Shown here: positions 1 to 4,943 of the stretch, one piece after another
Numbering within the stretch: the first letter of the stretch is position 1
How the letters are laid out: every line of letters starts with the position of its first letter
Assembly: GCA_002342025.1 (NCBI GenBank)
Contig: DDPD01000057.1
Coordinates: forward strand, 1 to 5,161
Direction: 5' to 3'
Origin: Moraxellaceae bacterium UBA2477
GTDB lineage: Bacteria > Pseudomonadota > Gammaproteobacteria > Pseudomonadales > Moraxellaceae
DNA: 5,161 nt
The notes under the pieces: model-generated
Told to the model about the DNA's origin: nothing
Seen by the model: only the letters and a program-made list of their open reading frames with translations
Database searches by the model: none
Program-made: the position numbers and the translations under genes

Positions 1-40
1 GCAATACTTAGCGGTATTGTGGGTGGAATATAAGGACTTT
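1..40 (+). promoter_or_regulatory. Candidate promoter of the S10 operon
   Basis: A TATAAG hexamer at 29-34 matches five of six bases of the sigma70 -10 consensus. It would place the transcript start near position 41 and give a leader of about 168 nt, close to the roughly 172 nt known for the E. coli S10 leader. No good -35 box is visible: ACTTAG at 6-11 has the usual 17-nt spacing but does not match, and TTAGCG at 8-13 matches three of six with a short 15-nt spacer. A 6-bp inverted repeat, CAATAC (2-7) and GTATTG (14-19), lies just upstream; it has no T tract, so it is not clearly a terminator of the preceding gene. The start site fits the fact that all the leader hairpins lie downstream of 41. 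The call is inferred from motif and position only. Confidence 0.4.
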
Positions 41-208
41 GCGTGATTAGTAGTTGCGCAACGAAAAGATATCCACTACTATGCGCCACCCCTGACAACA
101 GGGTGGTGTTACAGCCGGGGCATTGTTCCCGGACCGGTTTGTGAGAAGCCTTCCCCTGATAAGCAAGTCAGTGGTGGGCTAGTTCTTTTTTGCTTTGGAG
201 TTGCTGGA
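41..208 (+). promoter_or_regulatory. S10 operon leader (probable L4-responsive 5' UTR)
   Basis: This is the untranslated leader ahead of rpsJ. Four hairpins can be drawn in order. The first pairs TAGTAGT (48-54) with ACTACTA (75-81). The second pairs 84-94 with 99-108 around an ACAA loop (95-98), about ten pairs including one G-U and a bulged C89. The third pairs CCGGG (115-119) with CCCGG (128-132). The fourth is the attenuator hairpin at 147-180. In E. coli, free L4 binds the S10 leader, promotes NusA-dependent termination within it, and also represses translation of the operon. This leader has a similar length, a hairpin with a T-rich tail in the expected place, and rplD downstream, so the same control is likely here. 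The 5' boundary depends on the promoter call. No ORF that looks real lies in it. Confidence 0.65.
147..191 (+). terminator. Probable attenuator hairpin with T tract in S10 leader
   Basis: AGCC (147-150) pairs with GGCT (177-180), CC (153-154) with GG (173-174), and CTGA (156-159) with TCAG (168-171). There are mismatches at T152/T175 and C155/T172, a T151-G176 wobble, and an 8-nt loop. A T-rich run, TTCTTTTTT (183-191), starts two bases after the stem. The interrupted stem suggests a conditional rather than a strong constitutive terminator, as expected when a factor such as L4 must stabilise the pause. It lies only about 5 nt upstream of the rpsJ GGAG, so it could also influence initiation. 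It resembles in position the E. coli hairpin where L4-dependent termination occurs. The structure was drawn by eye. Confidence 0.6.
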
Positions 209-520
209 ATGGCTAGCCAGAGAATTCGCATCCGCCTGAAGGCGTTCGATCATCGTCTGATCGACCAATCGGCGCTTGAAATTGTCGAAACCGCGAAGCG
301 TACAGGTGCCCAGGTTTGTGGCCCTATCCCGATGCCAACGCGTATCGAGCGCTTCAACGTCCTGACGTCTCCGCACGTCAACAAGGATGCGCGTGACCAG
401 TACGAAATTCGTACTCACAAGCGTCTTGTGGACATCGTGATGCCAACGGATAAGACCGTTGACGCACTGATGAAGCTGGACCTCGCCGCTGGCGTGGATG
501 TTCAGATCAGCTTGGGTTGA
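209..520 (+). CDS. rpsJ: 30S ribosomal protein S10 (uS10, NusE)
   Basis: S10 is a protein of the 30S head. As NusE, it also joins NusB in transcription antitermination on rRNA operons. The 103 residues equal the E. coli length and align nearly end to end: IRIRLKAFDHRLIDQ near the start, EIVETAKRTGAQV at 24-36, SPHVNKDARDQYEIRTH at 54-70, and an LDLAAGVDVQISLG tail. V57, a site where substitutions are linked to tigecycline resistance, keeps the usual residue. Residue 37 is Cys where E. coli has Arg, and I46 replaces Lys; I recall both as typical of Moraxellaceae. The ATG is preceded by GGAG at 197-200 with an 8-nt spacer. It is the first gene of the operon, directly after the attenuator, so its expression should be the most exposed to leader control. 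Confidence 0.98.
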   Translation: MASQRIRIRLKAFDHRLIDQSALEIVETAKRTGAQVCGPIPMPTRIERFNVLTSPHVNKDARDQYEIRTHKRLVDIVMPTDKTVDALMKLDLAAGVDVQISLG

Positions 521-530
521 TCGTTCAGCA

Positions 531-551
531 TTGAGTCTCTTGAGAGATCAA
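531..551 (+). other. Small hairpin in the rpsJ-rplC gap
   Basis: TTGA (531-534) pairs with TCAA (548-551) and TCTC (536-539) with GAGA (544-547), with a bulged G535 and a TTGA tetraloop (540-543). This gives eight pairs. The following bases are not T-rich, so it is not an intrinsic terminator. It sits in the longest intergenic gap of the operon (521-573) and ends 9 nt before the GAGG that serves rplC. It might be an RNA processing or stability element, or modulate rplC initiation; nothing in the sequence decides between these. Confidence 0.4.
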
Positions 552-573
552 GTTGCTAAAGAGGTTTGAATAA

Positions 574-1212
574 ATGGCTATTGGATTAGTCGGTCGTAAG
601 TGCGGGATGACCCGCGTGTTCACGGAGGCTGGCGTTTCTGTGCCGGTCACTGTGATCGAAGTCGATCCGAACCGCATCACACAAATTAAGTCGCTGGAAA
701 GCGATGGCTACCAGGCTGTTCAAGTAACAACTGGTGAGCGTCGTGCTTCTCGCGTAACCAAGGCCATGGCTGGTCACTTTGCTAAGGCAAGTGTTGCAGC
801 GGGTCGTGGCGTTTGGGAATTCCGTGTTGCTGGCGAAGAGGCTGCAGGCCTTACCGTTGGCGGTCAGCTTGAAGTCACGCTGTTTAGCGTAGGTCAGGCC
901 GTAGACGTTACCGGTGTTTCTAAAGGTAAGGGCTTCCAGGGTCCAGTTAAGCGTTGGAACTTCCGTACGCAAGACGCTACCCACGGTAACTCTGTATCGC
1001 ATCGTGTCCATGGTTCCACTGGTCAAAACCAGAGCCCAGGCAAGGTGTTCAAGGGCAAGAAGATGGCCGGCCATATGGGTGCTGAGCGCGTCACTGTCCA
1101 GGGTCTGGAAATCGTTTCCGTTGATGTTGAGCGCAGTGTGCTCGTCATTAAGGGTGCCATTCCGGGTGCTACCGGTAACGACGTCATCGTACGTCCGTCC
1201 GTTAAGGCCTGA
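574..1212 (+). CDS. rplC: 50S ribosomal protein L3 (uL3)
   Basis: L3 is an early-assembling 50S protein that binds 23S rRNA near its 3' end. A long extension of it reaches towards the peptidyl transferase centre. The 212 residues compare with 209 in E. coli. Visible family blocks are IGLVGRKCGMTRVFTE near the start, the central VTGVSKGKGFQGPVKRWNF (112-130), RTQDATHGNS (131-140), and GQNQSPGKVFKGKKMAGHMG (150-169). Q153 aligns with E. coli Q150, the glutamine methylated by PrmB. The segment before it reads SHRVHGSTG, with His146 where E. coli has Pro. GAGG at 561-564 lies 9 nt before the ATG, and the MAIGLVG start fits Pseudomonadales relatives. The gene follows rpsJ after 53 nt and ends 11 nt before rplD. 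Confidence 0.98.
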   Translation: MAIGLVGRKCGMTRVFTEAGVSVPVTVIEVDPNRITQIKSLESDGYQAVQVTTGERRASRVTKAMAGHFAKASVAAGRGVWEFRVAGEEAAGLTVGGQLEVTLFSVGQAVDVTGVSKGKGFQGPVKRWNFRTQDATHGNSVSHRVHGSTGQNQSPGKVFKGKKMAGHMGAERVTVQGLEIVSVDVERSVLVIKGAIPGATGNDVIVRPSVKA

Positions 1213-1223
1213 GGGAGATTAAC

Positions 1224-1826
1224 GTGAACCTGAAGACTGTTTCCGGAGCAGCCTTAGAGCTCTCCGAAGTTGCCTTCGGCAAGGACTTCAATGAAGCCCT
1301 CGTACACCAAGTTGTCGTCGCCTACATGGCTGGCGCACGTCAGGGTACTAAGGCTCAGAAGTCCCGCGCAGAAGTCAGCGGTGGCGGCAAAAAGCCGTTC
1401 AACCAGAAAGGTTCGGGCCGTGCACGTGCCGGTTCGATCCGTAGTCCAATCTGGCGTGGTGGTGGCAAGAGCTTTGCTGCCCGCCCACAAGATTGGGATC
1501 AAAAGGTTAACCGCAAAATGTATCGCGGTGCTATGCAGTGCATTCTGGCCGAACTCGTTCGTCAGGATCGTTTGGTTTTCGTTGACGACTTCACTGTCTC
1601 GGCGCCAAAGACCAAAGAACTGCTGGGCAAGCTCAATGCTCTGGGTCTGAAAAATACCCTGATCATTACGGATGCTGTTGACGAGAATCTTTATCTCGCC
1701 GCACGCAACCTGCCGCATGTCGAAGTTATCGACACCACGGCTGTTGATCCGGTGAGTCTGATTGGCTTTGAGAAGGTGCTGATGTCTGTGCCTGCAGCCA
1801 AGAAACTTGAGGTGGAACTGGGATGA
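1224..1826 (+). CDS. rplD: 50S ribosomal protein L4 (uL4), likely operon autoregulator
   Basis: L4 binds 23S rRNA, and its extended loop lines the peptide exit tunnel. In E. coli, surplus L4 shuts down the S10 operon through the leader, and it is the natural candidate regulator here. The 200 residues compare with 201 in E. coli. FNEALVHQVVVAY (22-34), the loop running roughly 38-92 (ARQGTKAQKSRAEV, GSGRARAGSIRSPIWRGG, FAARPQDW) and LVRQDRL are clear. K62 matches E. coli K63, a known macrolide-resistance site, and is the usual residue. The start is GTG at 1224: AGGGAG at 1212-1217 lies 6 nt upstream, and the product begins MNLKTVSG at the usual family length. No in-frame ATG occurs before Met35, which would remove conserved sequence. 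The last four bases, ATGA, overlap the rplW start. Confidence 0.97.
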   Translation: MNLKTVSGAALELSEVAFGKDFNEALVHQVVVAYMAGARQGTKAQKSRAEVSGGGKKPFNQKGSGRARAGSIRSPIWRGGGKSFAARPQDWDQKVNRKMYRGAMQCILAELVRQDRLVFVDDFTVSAPKTKELLGKLNALGLKNTLIITDAVDENLYLAARNLPHVEVIDTTAVDPVSLIGFEKVLMSVPAAKKLEVELG

Positions 1827-2128
1827 ACACAGAACGTCTGTTGCAGGTATTGCTTGCGCCGCATGTCTCTGAGAAGGCCACGATGATTGCTGAAAAGCAT
1901 AATCAAGTGGTGTTCAAAGTTCGTCGCGACGCCAACAAGCTGGAAATCAAAAAGGCCGTGGAAACACTGTTTAAGGTCGAAGTTGCGTCGGTTAACACCA
2001 CGCTGACTAAAGGCAAGAGCAAGCGTTTCGGCGGTTCCCTCGGTCGTCGTCAAGACTTCAAGAAGGCTTATGTCTCCTTGAAAGATGGCGCTCAAATCGA
2101 CTTCGCCGCAGCTGTTGCAGCTGAGTAA
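1823..2128 (+). CDS. rplW: 50S ribosomal protein L23 (uL23)
   Basis: L23 sits at the rim of the exit tunnel and is the ribosomal docking site for trigger factor and for SRP. The 101 residues compare with 100 in E. coli. The signature APHVSEKAT occurs at 12-20, and E17 matches the E. coli E18 contacted by trigger factor. The region KVEVASVNTTLTKGKSKR, followed by LGRRQDFKKAYVSLKDG, is the typical second half. The ATG overlaps the rplD stop (ATGA), so translation is probably coupled to L4 synthesis; GAGGT at 1809-1813 inside rplD could serve as its ribosome binding site. The tail is alanine-rich (AAAVAAE), a small lineage variation. Confidence 0.97.
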   Translation: MNTERLLQVLLAPHVSEKATMIAEKHNQVVFKVRRDANKLEIKKAVETLFKVEVASVNTTLTKGKSKRFGGSLGRRQDFKKAYVSLKDGAQIDFAAAVAAE

Positions 2129-2145
2129 GGGCCGGGAGTACTGAC

Positions 2146-2970
2146 ATGCCAATCGTAAAATGTAAACCGACTTCCCCGGGTCGTCGCTTTGTTGAGAAGG
2201 TCGTTCATGACCATCTTCACAAAGGTCGTCCGCACGCTCCGCTCGTTGAGAGCAAAAAGCGTTCCGGTGGTCGTAACAACAATGGCCATATCACCATGCG
2301 TCACATTGGTGGTGGTCACAAGCAGCTTTATCGCGTCATCGATTTCAAGCGCGGCAAGGACGGCATTCCAGCCGTTGTTGAGCGTATTGAATATGACCCG
2401 AACCGTACCGCGCATATCGCTTTGTTGAAGTATGCTGATGGTGATCGTCGTTACATGGTGGCCCTCAAGGGTCAGCAAGTTGGCGATGCTGTGATGTCCG
2501 GCGATGCCGCTCCGATCAAGGTCGGTAACGTGCTTCCGCTGCGTAACATGCCGCTCGGTTCGACCATTTGCTGCATCGAATTGAAGCCAGGCAAGGGTGC
2601 ACAGTTAGTGCGCTCGGCGGGTACTTCGGCTCAGTTGCTCGGTCGCGACGGTGCATACGCCATTGTGCGTCTGCGTTCGGGCGAAATGCGCAAGATTCAT
2701 GTGGATTGCCGTGCTGCCTTCGGCGAAGTGTCCAACAGCGAGCACAGCCTGCGCTCACTGGGTAAGGCTGGTGCCAGTCGCTGGCGCGGTATTCGACCAA
2801 CAGTTCGTGGTATGGCCATGAACCCGGTTGACCATCCGCACGGTGGTGGTGAAGGCCGTAACAAGGGCATTCAGCCGGTGTCGCCATGGGGCACGCCATC
2901 CAAGGGTTACAAGACCCGTAACAACAAGCGTACGAGCGGCATGATTGTCCGCGACCGTCGCGTCAAGTAA
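2146..2970 (+). CDS. rplB: 50S ribosomal protein L2 (uL2)
   Basis: L2 is one of the most conserved 50S proteins. It binds 23S rRNA, is needed for subunit association and is close to the peptidyl transferase centre. The 274 residues compare with 273 in E. coli. The N-terminal RNA-binding part includes GGRNNNGHITMRHIGGGHKQ (41-60) and RVIDFKRGKDGIPAVVERIEYDPNRTA. The C-terminal part holds RPTVRGMAMNPVDHPHGGGE (217-236) and a basic tail with KTRNNKRT. H230 corresponds to E. coli H229, a residue implicated in L2 function. GGGAG at 2134-2138 lies 7 nt before the ATG. The gene follows rplW by 17 nt and precedes rpsS by 19 nt. Confidence 0.99.
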   Translation: MPIVKCKPTSPGRRFVEKVVHDHLHKGRPHAPLVESKKRSGGRNNNGHITMRHIGGGHKQLYRVIDFKRGKDGIPAVVERIEYDPNRTAHIALLKYADGDRRYMVALKGQQVGDAVMSGDAAPIKVGNVLPLRNMPLGSTICCIELKPGKGAQLVRSAGTSAQLLGRDGAYAIVRLRSGEMRKIHVDCRAAFGEVSNSEHSLRSLGKAGASRWRGIRPTVRGMAMNPVDHPHGGGEGRNKGIQPVSPWGTPSKGYKTRNNKRTSGMIVRDRRVK

Positions 2971-2989
2971 TGGGTAGAGGAGAGCCACT

Positions 2990-3265
2990 ATGCCTCGTTC
3001 ACTGAAAAAAGGTCCGTTTGTAGACACTCACCTGTTCGTTAAGGTGGAAGCTGCAGCGGCCGTACATTCCAAGAAGCCCATCAAGACCTGGTCGCGTCGT
3101 TCGATGATTCTCCCAGAAATGGTTGGCCTGACAATTGCCGTACATAACGGCAAGCAACATATCCCAGTTCTCGTGACTGAGCATATGGTCGGCCACAAAC
3201 TGGGTGAGTTCTCGCCGACTCGTACCTATCGTGGTCATGCTGTCGACAAAAAGTCGAAGCGATAA
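2990..3265 (+). CDS. rpsS: 30S ribosomal protein S19 (uS19)
   Basis: S19 forms a complex with S13 in the 30S head near the A-site tRNA and an intersubunit bridge. The 91 residues compare with 92 in E. coli. It starts MPRSLKKGPFVD and contains KTWSRRSMILPEMVGLTIAV (32-51), HNGKQHIPV, VGHKLGEFSPTRTYRGH (67-83) and a lysine-rich tail, all hallmarks of the family. The variable stretch is residues 13-31, as in other species. GAGGAG at 2977-2982 sits 7 nt before the ATG. The TAA stop is at the same time the first part of TAAGGAG, the Shine-Dalgarno sequence of rplV. Confidence 0.98.
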   Translation: MPRSLKKGPFVDTHLFVKVEAAAAVHSKKPIKTWSRRSMILPEMVGLTIAVHNGKQHIPVLVTEHMVGHKLGEFSPTRTYRGHAVDKKSKR

Positions 3266-3275
3266 GGAGAGCATG

Positions 3276-3611
3276 ATGGAAGCTATCGCCAAATTGCGTG
3301 GCGCGCCGATCTCGGCCCAGAAAGCCCGCCTCGTCGCTGACCAGGTTCGTGGTTTGAAGATTGAGCTGGCGCTGAACACGCTGACGTTCAGCAACAAGAA
3401 GGCTGCTCACTTTGTTAAAAAAGTGATCATGTCGGCTATTGCTAACGCCGAACATAACCAGGGTGCGGATGTGGACGAACTTCGTGTCGCCACTATCTGT
3501 GTGGATGAAGGCATCACGCTGAAGCGTATTCAGCCGCGTGCTAAAGGTCGCGCTGATCGTATCAGCAAGCGTACCTGCCACATCACCGTCATCGTGGCCG
3601 AAGGCAAGTAA
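3276..3611 (+). CDS. rplV: 50S ribosomal protein L22 (uL22)
   Basis: L22 contacts most 23S rRNA domains, and its long beta hairpin lines the exit tunnel beside L4. With this start it has 111 residues, against 110 in E. coli. ISAQKARLVADQVRG (12-26), KKAAHFVKKV, SAIANAEHN and the loop LKRIQPRAKGRADRI (82-96) are diagnostic. L82-K83-R84 aligns with the Met-Lys-Arg that is deleted in an E. coli erythromycin-resistant mutant. Two consecutive in-frame ATGs stand at 3273 and 3276. I chose 3276 because TAAGGAG at 3263-3269 lies 6 nt from it but only 3 nt from 3273, and because E. coli L22 starts MET. An open frame continues upstream to 3204 inside rpsS, but those residues are not L22-like. The stop codon begins the rpsC ribosome binding site. 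Confidence 0.96.
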   Translation: MEAIAKLRGAPISAQKARLVADQVRGLKIELALNTLTFSNKKAAHFVKKVIMSAIANAEHNQGADVDELRVATICVDEGITLKRIQPRAKGRADRISKRTCHITVIVAEGK

Positions 3612-3623
3612 GGGGCTGAAGAA

Positions 3624-4325
3624 ATGGGTCAGAAAGTTCATCCAATCGGTATTCGCCTGGGCATCGTTAAGAAGCACAACGCGAACTGGTACGCCAGCCC
3701 GAAGCAATACGCTGAATTCTTGCTCGCCGACCTCCAGGTGCGTGACTTCCTGAACGAGCGCCTAAAGGCGGCTTCGATCAGCAAGATCCTCATCGAGCGT
3801 CCGTCCGAGAATGCGCGCATCACGATCTCCACAGCTCGCCCAGGCGTTCTGATTGGTAAGAAAGGTGAGGACGTAGAACGTCTGCGCCGTGATGTTGCCA
3901 AGCTGATGAAGATGCCAGTGCAGATCAACATCGACGAAATCCGCAAGCCGGATCTCGATGCGAAGTTGGTTGCAGATAGCATCGCGTCGCAGCTCGAGCG
4001 TCGTGTGATGTTCCGTCGCGCCATGAAGCGCGCTGTACAGAACTCCATGCGTGCCGGTGCTAAGGGTATCAAGGTCGAAGTTTCGGGTCGTTTAGGCGGC
4101 GCTGAAATCGCACGTACCGAATGGTACCGCGAAGGCCGCGTGCCACTACATACCCTGCGTGCAGACATCGATTATTCGATTGTTCGTGCAGAAACAACTT
4201 ACGGCTGTATCGGCGTCAAGGTGTGGATTTTCAAGGGCGAAATCCTTGGTGGTATGGAGCAGGTAGCTGCCCCGACCCCAGTGGAAGAAGCTCGTCCCGC
4301 CAAGAAGCGCGGTGCGAAGAACTAA
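3624..4325 (+). CDS. rpsC: 30S ribosomal protein S3 (uS3)
   Basis: S3 lies at the mRNA entry tunnel of the 30S and contributes to unwinding mRNA. The 233 residues equal the E. coli length. MGQKVHPIGIRLGI opens the protein. A type II KH domain follows, with its GKKG loop at 78-81 (GVLIGKKGEDVERLR). The C-terminal domain includes RRAMKRAVQNSMRAGAKGIK (131-150), SGRLGGAEIARTEWYREGRV (154-173) and LHTLRADIDYS. R131, R132 and K135, the E. coli residues tied to helicase activity, are all present. The tail after GGM is Pro/Ala/Lys-rich and variable, as usual. TAAGGGG at 3609-3615 includes the rplV stop and sits 8 nt before the ATG. Confidence 0.98.
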   Translation: MGQKVHPIGIRLGIVKKHNANWYASPKQYAEFLLADLQVRDFLNERLKAASISKILIERPSENARITISTARPGVLIGKKGEDVERLRRDVAKLMKMPVQINIDEIRKPDLDAKLVADSIASQLERRVMFRRAMKRAVQNSMRAGAKGIKVEVSGRLGGAEIARTEWYREGRVPLHTLRADIDYSIVRAETTYGCIGVKVWIFKGEILGGMEQVAAPTPVEEARPAKKRGAKN

Positions 4326-4336
4326 GGGGTTGAGAG

Positions 4337-4750
4337 ATGTTACAGCCTAAGCGTACCAAGTTTCGTAAGGTCCATAAGGGCCGCAACACGGGTCTGGCAC
4401 TTCGTGGCAGTTCCGTGGCATTCGGCACGATCGGCCTGAAGTCGATTGAGCGTGGTCGTATTACGGCCCGTCAAATCGAAGCTGCTCGTCGTGCAATTTC
4501 CCGTCGCGTAAAGCGTGGTGGCAAGATCTTTATCCGTGTTTTCCCGGATAAGCCGATCACACAAAAGCCACTCGAAGTACGTATGGGTAAAGGTAAAGGT
4601 AGCGTGGAATACTGGGTTGCCGAAATTCAGCCAGGCAAGATGCTGTACGAAATCGAGGGTGTTGCTGAATCCTTGGCTCGTGAAGCCTTCACCTTGGCTG
4701 CCGCTAAGCTTCCTTTGAAGACCACTATCGTGACTCGGACGGTGATGTAA
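4337..4750 (+). CDS. rplP: 50S ribosomal protein L16 (uL16)
   Basis: L16 is a late-assembling 50S protein that contacts the A- and P-site tRNA region near the central protuberance. The 137 residues compare with 136 in E. coli. Family landmarks are MLQPKRTKFRKVHKGR, ITARQIEAARRAISRRVKRG (42-61), IFIRVFPDKPIT, VRMGKGKGSVEYWVA (81-95) and the AAAKLPLKTTIVTRTVM end. R82 matches E. coli R81, the arginine hydroxylated by the oxygenase RoxA (YcfD). TAAGGGG at 4323-4329, which starts with the rpsC stop, lies 7 nt before the ATG. The stop shares one base with the rpmC start (TAATG). Confidence 0.98.
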   Translation: MLQPKRTKFRKVHKGRNTGLALRGSSVAFGTIGLKSIERGRITARQIEAARRAISRRVKRGGKIFIRVFPDKPITQKPLEVRMGKGKGSVEYWVAEIQPGKMLYEIEGVAESLAREAFTLAAAKLPLKTTIVTRTVM

Positions 4751-4941
4751 TGAACGCCAAAGAATTGCGTGAAAAAAGCGTCGAAGACCTGAACAAGGAA
4801 CTCGACAACCTGAACCGTCAGCAGTTCACTCTGCGCATGGCTCAGGCCACTGGTCAGCTGACTCAAAACAGCAAGATCGGCGTTGTTCGTAAGAGCATCG
4901 CTCGTATCAAGACCCTTCTGACCGAGAAGCAAGGTAACTGA
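4750..4941 (+). CDS. rpmC: 50S ribosomal protein L29 (uL29)
   Basis: L29 is a small protein at the exit of the peptide tunnel, next to L23. The 63 residues equal the E. coli length. The start MNAKELREKSVEDLNKEL, the central FTLRMAQATGQL (26-37) and VRKSIARIKTLLTEK (47-61) fit the two-helix L29 fold. The ATG overlaps the rplP stop by one base, and no strong Shine-Dalgarno sequence is visible (only CGGAC around 4736-4740). Its translation is therefore probably coupled to termination of L16 synthesis. Confidence 0.96.
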   Translation: MNAKELREKSVEDLNKELDNLNRQQFTLRMAQATGQLTQNSKIGVVRKSIARIKTLLTEKQGN

Positions 4942-4943
4942 TC

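Noticed and set aside
179..418. A minus-strand open frame opposite the leader end and rpsJ
   Set aside because: It covers rpsJ, and its C-terminal end is the complement of the T tract of the attenuator.
914..1222. Plus-strand alternative frame overlapping the end of rplC
   Set aside because: It is an Arg/Ser/Val-rich shadow frame inside a clear L3 gene with no independent ribosome binding site of note.
3204..3275. N-terminal extension of L22 starting inside rpsS
   Set aside because: The extra 24 residues are an out-of-frame reading of conserved S19 codons, and the Shine-Dalgarno sequence and family length support 3276 (or 3273).
3081..3707. A 208-codon minus-strand open frame across rpsS, rplV and the start of rpsC
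   Set aside because: It lies wholly opposite well-identified ribosomal protein genes, resembles no family I know, and such frames are common opposite biased coding sequence.
3638..4168. A 176-codon minus-strand open frame opposite rpsC
   Set aside because: Its Arg/Ser-rich composition is what results from reading the complement of rpsC codons, and it has no recognisable domain.
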